Under the pieces are notes generated by a model. It worked only from the letters and a program-made list of their open reading frames with translations. It was not told where the DNA came from and did not search any database. Made by a program: the position numbers and the translations under genes. A DNA stretch of 64,000 nucleotides from Botryotinia globosa (lineage: Eukaryota; Ascomycota; Leotiomycetes; Helotiales; Sclerotiniaceae), in contig RCSZ01000009.1 of the NCBI GenBank assembly GCA_014898425.1, positions 310,001-374,000 of the forward strand, in the 5' to 3' direction. Positions 57,041 to 64,000 of the stretch are shown in pieces. Each line of letters opens with the position of its first letter. Position 1 is the stretch's first letter.

Positions 57041-58093
57041 ATGGCAGAAACAGCAGCAAAAAGACTCAAGACCTCTCCCGTTACCATCGGTACTCACAAT
57101 GGCCATTTCCACGCAGATGAAGCCTTAGCTGTTTATATGCTTCGCCTTCTCCCAACTTATCAATCTTCAGAGCTTATTCGAACTCGGGATTCTAAACTTT
57201 TAGAGACTTGCCATACCGTTGTTGATGTCGGAGGCGAATACAACGACGAGACCAAGAGATATGATCACCATCAACGTACTTTCGATACCACATTCCCAAA
57301 TCGTCCTACCAAACTCTCTTCTGCGGGGCTAGTGTATATGCACTATGGCAAGGCGATTATTGCACAACGTCTAGGTGTTGCCGAAGATGCGGAAGAAGTT
57401 GCTGTCATCTGGAGAAAGATTTACGAAAGCTTCATTGAAGCACTTGATGCTCACGATAACGGTATTTCAGTCTACGACCCAAAAGCCATTTCCGCCGCAG
57501 GCTTAGAGAAGAAGTTCAGCAATGGAGGGTTCTCATTAGGGGCTATGGTATCCAGATTGAACCCAAACTGGAATGACCCCACTCCATCTGATCCTGTCGA
57601 GGCTCAAAAGGCAGAAGATGAGAAATTTTTGGTAGCCAGCACTAGAATGGGTGAAGAATTCTCAAGAGATTTGGATTACTATACAAGATCATGGTTACCA
57701 GCACGATCAATTGTTCAACAAGCATATGCCAAACGCCTACAATACGATCCGAAGGGAAGAATATTGGTATTTGATGGTCAATCTGTTCCATGGAAGGATC
57801 ATCTCTACACACTTGAAGATCAAGAGAACAGCGAGAATAAGGTACTCTACGTTCTCTACCCTGAGAACCCACGTCCAGATGCGAAATGGAGAATCCAATG
57901 TGTACCAAACACCAAAGACTCTTTCCAAAGCAGAAAGCCATTGCCTGAGGCATGGAGAGGGTTTAGAGACGAGGAATTATCTGAAATTACTGGTATCCCA
58001 GGAGGAGTTTTCGTTCATGCAGCGGGATTCATTGGAGGAAACAAGACTTTCGATGGAGCAAGTAAGATGGCAGCAACAGCTGTTGATTTGTGA
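57041..58093 (+). CDS. MYG1: MYG1 family 3'-5' RNA exonuclease / DHH-like phosphohydrolase
   Basis: DHH-superfamily metal-dependent hydrolase, reported in animals as a nuclease acting in nucleus and mitochondria. One exon, 350 aa from the ATG at 57041 (context CAAAATGGCAG). Catalytic motifs are GTHNGHFHADEALA (first His/Asp set), VVDVGGEYNDETKRYDHHQR (Asp and DHH), SSAGLVY, and ALDAHDNGI. The C-terminal part includes FVHAAGFIGGNKTFDGA. An in-frame ATG 21 nt upstream (57020) would add MFRNTIK, a slightly basic extension that could aid mitochondrial import. It is the only intronless gene in this part of the window and converges with the endosulfine gene. Confidence 0.93.
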   Translation: MAETAAKRLKTSPVTIGTHNGHFHADEALAVYMLRLLPTYQSSELIRTRDSKLLETCHTVVDVGGEYNDETKRYDHHQRTFDTTFPNRPTKLSSAGLVYMHYGKAIIAQRLGVAEDAEEVAVIWRKIYESFIEALDAHDNGISVYDPKAISAAGLEKKFSNGGFSLGAMVSRLNPNWNDPTPSDPVEAQKAEDEKFLVASTRMGEEFSRDLDYYTRSWLPARSIVQQAYAKRLQYDPKGRILVFDGQSVPWKDHLYTLEDQENSENKVLYVLYPENPRPDAKWRIQCVPNTKDSFQSRKPLPEAWRGFRDEELSEITGIPGGVFVHAAGFIGGNKTFDGASKMAATAVDL

Positions 58094-58425
58094 TATGCAC
58101 GAAGGTCATGAAAGACATTATTATGAGGCGTTGTTCGGGATCAGAAGCCAAAAGGTTAGATAGGGTCAAGAAATATAGAATCCGTATCAATGAGTTCATA
58201 CACATCGGAATCTCAAAGTAAATGACAGGATATATTGACAGCCTTTAAATCCATCGTTTCGTATTGGCATATAGCTCGAGTATCATAGCTGGCATAAAAA
58301 ACGAAAATGTACAGAGAATGCTCCATCACCTTAAACCATCAAGACCGTCATCATATCATTGAATAGCCCAAAACGCCGAATCCCGCGCGCACGCACACGT
58401 AGTAAATTCTCCCACAAAAATATCC
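58094..58425. other. Intergenic region between convergent MYG1 and IGO1 genes
   Basis: 332 bp of shared 3' sequence with no recognised feature. Confidence 0.5.
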
Positions 58426-59004
58426 TTAACCATTGATTGGAATACCTCCCTTAACAACTGGTGGACTAACACTGCCATCTCCCGCTTGCTGTGTGTTTCC
58501 ATCATTCTTCTTATCTGCCTCATCAATGCTTGTCTCGCGATGTAAATAGCTGCTCTCTTTTACTGGACTTCCACTCTGCTGACCCAATCCCAATCCCGCA
58601 ATGCTACCATGATGTGCAGAGCCAGGTCCTACATTTGTATTGCCAGAACCACCTTGTGCGGCATTGCCAACGCTGGGAGATGAGAGATGGGGGATGTTCT
58701 CTGGAAGAGGATGCTCAGATCCAACGCTACCAGTGTCGACGGAAGAGGCCTTGCCGGCTTTGGAAAGTGCGTAGTCGCCAGAATCGAAGTATTTACGTTC
58801 CTTGAGTTGTTTGGCTAAATGATCGGCTTTGCTGGGGAGTTTGCCATAGAGGCGGAAGAGTCGTTGCTCATCCGGGGAGAGGGACTGCGGGGTCGGAGAG
58901 TCAGTAAAATCGAATGGCATAATAAATTTGAGCCGAGCGGAGAGGGAAATTGAATGGTTACTACTTACTGCAATATCGATCTTGTTCTTTTGCAAAGGGT
59001 TCAT
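58426..59004 (-). CDS. IGO1: Endosulfine family protein (Igo1/2, ARPP-19 type)
   Basis: Small disordered inhibitor of PP2A-B55 when phosphorylated by Greatwall/Rim15 kinase, promoting quiescence entry and mRNA stability. Two exons: 58969-59004 and 58426-58884, giving 164 aa. Exon 1 encodes MNPLQKNKIDIA. The endosulfine core follows: SLSPDEQRLFRLYGKLPSKA, and the phospho-site motif KYFDSGDYALSKAG with Ser47. The rest is Gly/Ser-rich, low complexity, with SSPSVGNAAQGGSG and a C-terminal PPVVKGGIPING. The intron (58885-58968, donor GTAAGTAG, acceptor CGCAG) is 84 nt and has no stop in frame, so retention would give a 28-residue insertion in an otherwise contiguous frame. The upstream ATG-poor frame to 59085 has no clear support. 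Confidence 0.93.
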   Translation of the reverse strand: MNPLQKNKIDIAVSSNHSISLSARLKFIMPFDFTDSPTPQSLSPDEQRLFRLYGKLPSKADHLAKQLKERKYFDSGDYALSKAGKASSVDTGSVGSEHPLPENIPHLSSPSVGNAAQGGSGNTNVGPGSAHHGSIAGLGLGQQSGSPVKESSYLHRETSIDEADKKNDGNTQQAGDGSVSPPVVKGGIPING

Positions 59005-60449
59005 CTTGAAGATGGAATGAAATTCGGGTGAGTTTCTTTTGAATTTGGATTGAGAGAATTTGGATGTATCTAAATAGATTTTCACGAATTAGATAGTATA
59101 GATTTCTATATCCGTATCCGAAGTCGAGATTATTTTGTAATCAAATGGTTATTCACCTCTCTTTCTTCTTTGTCGTTCAAAAGATATACCACTGTCGTAC
59201 TCTTTAAATAGCCACAGCAGGTCCAACCGTAGTGCGAGCGATTGGGTGTAGATTTGCGGTCAATGAGTGGATTCAAGAGGGAGTGGTGAATCGAATGGAA
59301 AGAGAGACAGATTTGAAAGATTGTATTTCAAGGTATTTGAGTAAGGATTTGGAGTGAGAAATATAAAGATCTTATGATTTTGGTTCGGAATTGAGTTGCA
59401 CAAGAGAATATTCCTTGGAGGGGAAAAGGGTATTGTGAACAGCTCAGAATGACCGACCGATAGCGTGCGTTAATGAAGGGTGTGTTAAAGTAAAGGTATG
59501 GATGGGTTATGGTGGGGTACACTTCTTTCGCTCGCTTGGCTGGGCTCAATTGCAGAATCTCGAAATCCAGACCTTTTTATATGAGAGAGAAAAAAATCTG
59601 ACTGAACAACTGAACAGCTGAACAAGATTAAGATTCAAGATTCAAGATTCAAGATTCAAGATTCAAGATCAAAATACAATATCAAGAAGAGGCAGCAGAA
59701 GCAGAAGCAAAAAAAGAAGTCGGGAAGTGAATTAGGAAAGACACTATCGAGGGTATCAAGGTATACTATATCATTCTAATCAATGTACGTATAAATATAT
59801 ACTTACATATACTTACATCTCTCTCCGTTGAGTGGTTGCCTTTCTGTATCCCCCTTACCAAACTGGCACAGAACTACCAAGGGATATATATCTTTCTAAC
59901 CTTGTATCCTTTCTCCCCTTCTGCCCTTCTCCCCTTCTGCCCTTCTCCCCTTCTGCCCTTCTTCCCTTCTTCCCTTTGCCCCTTGTTAGCCACGCATACA
60001 TCCTCTTTCTACTGCCGTGTATTTACGGAGTAGATGCGCAAAGATCAACCTGAGGACTCAAGGGAAAGCTTAATTCGATTGGCTTTCAAAGTTCTCAACA
60101 GACAATCACGAGATCAATTTCATTCAGATCCCCGCACATCTTTGCATCTTTTATCTTTTATCTTTTTTCCAAAGTTTGGAAGAAGCTCCTCGCACAAGGG
60201 GTAGTCTCCTGTTACCACGAGTCAGAGTCCAATAACCATAGACGATCATCGATCATTTAGCCATCCCTTGGGACTCTTTACCCCGCAACGTATCAAAACT
60301 TATTTCACCTGAGCCACCATCTACTGGGGATTATTTCCGATTCATTGCTCTGCTTTTAACCCTTGCACAATTTCCTATTGGTCTCTCCTGTCAATCAAGC
60401 ATCAAGCTTGAAATCTACATCAGTATCCAGCTAAGATATCTATCTAAAG
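59005..60449. promoter_or_regulatory. Divergent region between IGO1 and SFM1, with repeats
   Basis: 1.4 kb holding both promoters and the long IGO1 leader. It has a 7-bp AGATTCA tandem repeat at 59631-59668 and a CCTTCTGCC/CCTTCTCCC array at about 59915-59965. No gene was seen; a frame at 59832-60053 is driven by that array. Confidence 0.55.
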
Positions 60450-61245
60450 ATGACTCAAAAAACCTACATCGTCGAGCACCTCGATGACGAACTTGGACCG
60501 TGGTCTGAGCTTGAATATATCACCATAGCCAAAGAGTCCAATCAGGCGGGTGCAAAATTTTGCCTGTCGTCAATTCCTCCCACCTTGAACATACCCGAGG
60601 TCTTAAAGGCCGTGCCGGGTTTCACTGCAGACGGCCGGAGTGTCGAAACCTTATATGTCGAAAACAAGTCTCGTGTGTGCTTGCTTGATCCAGCAGCCAC
60701 CAAGGAATTGAGTCCAGAAGATGGCGACCTGTTTGACGTTTTCCTTTTTGGCGGAATCTTAGGTTGGTACACAGCAGTTGCCTTATCTACATAAAGTAGT
60801 TGCTAATATGCTGTGCTCTAGGAGATGATCCACCTAGAGATCGAACTTCTGAACTGCGAAAGAAAGGCTTCGAAGGCCGTCGCCTTGGCCCCATCCAATT
60901 GACAACTGATACTGCAGTTCGTTGTACAAGAATGGTCACTCAAGATAAAAGTTAGTCAGCTGATTCGGCCTGCCCCCCATCACTCAGACGCTATATACTG
61001 ACTTTTTTGTAGTTCCGTTGGACAAGATTCCTTACGTTGACTACCCAGAACTTCGGGTCAACAAGAATGAAAGTACAGAAATGCCTTTTCGTTACGTGAA
61101 GGATGCCGAGGGAAAACCCATCATGCCAGAGGTAAGCTCACAATTCTTGACATAGCTTACCTACGTGTCGAATTAATCAAATACATAGGGAATGGTTGAA
61201 CTTATTAAGAAAGACACGGAAAAGGGATTTGGTGACATGTTTTAG
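60450..61245 (+). CDS. SFM1: Protein arginine N-methyltransferase Sfm1-like (SPOUT family)
   Basis: SPOUT-fold methyltransferase; yeast Sfm1 methylates an Arg of ribosomal protein Rps3 in the cytosol. Four exons: 60450-60762, 60822-60950, 61013-61131 and 61189-61245, giving 205 aa, matching the yeast length closely. Motifs: YIVEHLDDELGPWSELEY at the N terminus, VCLLDPAATKELSPEDGDLF, FDVFLFGGILGDDPPRDRTS (spanning intron 1), GRRLGPIQLTTDTAVRCTRM, IPYVDYPELRVNKNESTEMP followed by FRYVKD (the knot region), and the tail GMVELIKKDTEKGFGDMF. Every junction is in phase and restores a conserved block. Few other proteins share these blocks, so the identification is firm. Confidence 0.94.
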
Positions 61246-62308
61246 GAGATTGTATAATGGAAGCTACGTGAGATATCTTAGTATGAACAACATTTAGCAC
61301 ATGGTAGCAAAGTGTTATGGTATGCCGCCGCGTTATTTTCATAGCTCCAAGTGAACATCAGAAGTCCAGAGGCCAATATGAGATCGTTCCCATCAAATGT
61401 CGTTCCGCAGTTCTAGAACCTAGCTCACTTGAGCTTTGGAAACATTGAGCAGGCGAACATGTTTCGCCAAGAGACTGAACATAGGGGTGTGAATAATCAT
61501 AAGAAATGATGGAAATACAGGCATGAGCATCTTTCGACTACAATTAGCAATTAAGTTTTCCCCTCTACCAAAGTATAGACAATGTTGGGCTTCAGAGGGT
61601 TCTTCTAGACCAAAATTAACTTCTTATGCCTCCGATTTCTTTTTAGCATCTGGAGGTCCAGGTCATGTCGCAGCGGCCTAGGACCATAGTACCTCAATAT
61701 GCGAAACACTCTTATTCATAGGTGGATCTTTTCAAAGACAATGAATTCGAGCAAGGGGAGTCCGAGAACGGGTCACAATAAATGAATAGTTAAAGGATTT
61801 TCTTTGTAAATTCGGCGACAACCGAAAACTTTCGGAAAAATCATACTGCACCATGATAAGTAGATTGATTGCTTCACAATAGCTGTTGTACCTTGAGCTC
61901 TTAATATGATAAATGCAATTTCAGATTTCCTCAAGATACGCATAGATTTCGTAATCATCTCCACTCACAATCTATTCTTGAGCATTCCGAACCTGTCACA
62001 GTGTTTCACATCGCTAGGGTCCAATAGCGTGTAAAGGAATCTAGCGATATATAGTGTCCCTAACAATCATTCCTGTATCAGTATTAAGTAACAACAAAGC
62101 CGCGAATCCCCCAAAAGCAGATCAAAATCAACTGTGTCCACATTCTGACACACGTTACAAAGTTATCTTTCTCATCTCAATACCATCGGCGGATGACAGG
62201 ATATTGGTAATTCGCGACTGCGCGACTCCTATACACACCCTTTTGAGATACCCTTTTCTGGGTTGTCTGTTACGAATTGGAACAAACACCAAGGGCTGAA
62301 TATTGACA
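61246..62308. other. Intergenic region between SFM1 and KEX1
   Basis: 1.06 kb, AT-rich, holding the 3' UTR of SFM1 and the promoter and leader of KEX1. No repeat or gene was seen. Confidence 0.5.
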
Positions 62309-64000
62309 ATGCGGTCTCTCACTTCCAGGACCAGTTCGGCCTTACTGACAGTATGGGGGCTATTATCCATATCGTTGATGCCCTCGTTGGGCCAGGCAGA
62401 TAAAACTGCTGGAGATTATTTTGTCCATTCGCTGCCGGGCGCTCCGCCTGGACCCTTACTCAAGATGCATGCTGGGTAAGTTACATTCTCCATATCAAAG
62501 ATAAAGCTAACATGAGGCTTGCAGACACATCGAAGTCACCCCTGACCATCACGGAAACATTTTCTTTTGGCATTTCCAAAATAGACACATTGCGAACAAA
62601 CAGCGCACCGTGATTTGGCTGAATGGAGGTCCAGGTTGCAGTTCTGAAGATGGAGCTTTGATGGAAATTGGTCCTTATAGAGTAAAAGATGGATCCAATG
62701 GACCAAAACTCGAATACAATCCAGGTTCTTGGGATGAATTTGCGAATGTTATGTTCGTAGACAATCCAGTAGGAACAGGATTTAGTTTCGTGGACTCGGA
62801 CAGCTACGTTCATGATTTGCCCGAGATGGCGGATCAATTCGTCCAATTCTTGGAGAAATGGTTTGCGCTATTCCCCGAGTATGAGCATGACGATGTGAGT
62901 ATAATCCCGTCCAATTGTTATTATATGGATCACTAACTACTTCAAAGCTATACATTGCGGGAGAATCTTATGCTGGACAACATATTCCCTACATTACAAA
63001 AGCTATTCTGGAACGAAACAAGAAACCTGGCACAAAACATCCGTGGCCAATGAAAGGAATGCTAATTGGAAATGGATGGATTTCGCCGGCTGAACAATAC
63101 ATGGCCTACCTTCCATTCGCATATGAGAAAGGGCTAGTCAAGAAGGATAGCGAAAAGGCAAAGAAATTGGAGTCCCAACAAGCCATTTGCACCAAATTAT
63201 TGAATGAGAATGGCGGAAGAGACAGGGTCGATAACGGCCAGTGCGAACAGATTTTACAAGAAATTTTGTCGACCACTCAAACCAAGGGCTCAGATGGCAA
63301 TATGCAATGCTACAACATGTATGATGTGAGGTTGAAGGACTCCTACCCAAGTTGTGGTATGAACTGGCCTCCCGATTTGGTCAATGTTACACCTTACCTC
63401 CGCCGAACGGACGTGGTTGCAGCCCTCCATATTTCACCTGAAAAAAGGACTGGATGGACTGAGTGTAATGGTGCTGTTGGCAGCGCTTTCAGAGCTACAC
63501 ACTCAAAACCTTCCATTCAGATTTTACCAGACCTTCTCAAAGAAGTCCCTACCATACTATTTTCCGGCGCTGAGGATTTGATTTGCAACCACATAGGCAC
63601 CGAAGAAATGATCAGCAATATGGAGTGGAACGGTGGCAAAGGATTCGAACTTGGATCCGGAACATGGGCGCCGCGTCGGGATTGGGAATTCGAAGGCGAG
63701 GCAGCGGGTTTCTGGCAAGAGGCACGCAATTTGACTTACGTCCTGTTCTACAATTCGTCCCACATGGTACCCTTCGATTATGCACGACGTACCCGAGATA
63801 TGCTTGACAGGTTCATGCAAGTAGATATTGCTAGCATTGGTGGCGCTCCAACCGATAGTCGTATCGACGGCGAGAAGGGTCTGGAGACATCTGTTGGCGG
63901 TCATCCTAATAGTACTGCTGCTACTCAAGCCGAAGAAGAACGTTTGGAGGCCACGAAATGGAACGCCTATTACAAATCTGGTGAGACTGTCCTAGTGATC
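62309..64000 (+). CDS. KEX1: Pheromone-processing carboxypeptidase Kex1 (partial, runs off the window)
   Basis: Serine carboxypeptidase of the trans-Golgi that trims C-terminal Lys/Arg from Kex2-cut peptides (S10 family). Exons 62309-62475, 62525-62894 and 62948 to beyond 64000; 530 residues visible. The signal peptide is [20 protein letters not shown] followed by ISLMPSLG. Catalytic triad: Ser in [16 protein letters not shown] (Ser about 186), Asp in [19 protein letters not shown] (about 389), and His in [17 protein letters not shown] (about 451). Substrate-side blocks include [20 protein letters not shown] and [16 protein letters not shown]. The visible end [11 protein letters not shown] looks like the start of the C-terminal transmembrane segment, as expected for Kex1, so only the tail is missing. 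Both introns are in phase. Confidence 0.94.

Overview
This window is nuclear DNA of a filamentous ascomycete. Genes are split by short introns (about 50-110 bp, GTAAGT/GTATGT donors, CAG/TAG acceptors). Intergenic DNA is AT-biased and rich in microsatellites. The proteins are Pezizomycotina types, and the overall look (KEX1, DRE2, MNN9, ECM33 homologues) fits Leotiomycetes/Sclerotiniaceae such as Botrytis. That placement is inference from recognising protein sequences; no search was run. No transposon genes, tRNA, rRNA or CRISPR were found. All exon models were built by hand from splice signals and reading-frame continuity.

Layout. 0-6.6 kb: QCR7 (respiratory complex III), an MNN9-type mannosyltransferase on the minus strand, and a 3-methyladenine DNA glycosylase. 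6.6-15 kb: an 8.4-kb gene desert with many simple repeats and a very AT-rich block, leading to a GPI-anchored Ecm33-like wall protein (15-16.4 kb). 18.7-22.4 kb: a peroxisomal oxalyl-CoA synthetase-like enzyme, divergent from an SPF45-like splicing factor.

23-41 kb is the most interesting part. It holds two tandem SUR2-like membrane hydroxylases, an MFS exporter divergent from a zinc alcohol dehydrogenase, a divergent pyrroline-5-carboxylate reductase-like protein, an NRPS-like enzyme (partial C, A, T, reductase) and a short-chain dehydrogenase. Together these look like a candidate gene cluster for an amino-acid-derived small molecule: adenylate, tether, reduce to an aldehyde, possibly cyclise to an imine and reduce it, then oxidise/reduce, hydroxylate and export. 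This grouping is inference.

41-64 kb returns to housekeeping genes: an STF2-like small protein whose start codon appears to be created by splicing, DRE2 (cytosolic Fe-S assembly) behind a cluster of CCAAT boxes and a perfect 25-bp inverted repeat, a 5-kb empty stretch, an unrecognised ORF with a possible mitochondrial presequence, a 4.5-kb repeat-rich stretch, ICE2 (ER membrane), MYG1 (DHH hydrolase), an endosulfine/IGO1, the SFM1 protein arginine methyltransferase, and the start of KEX1 (runs off the right edge).
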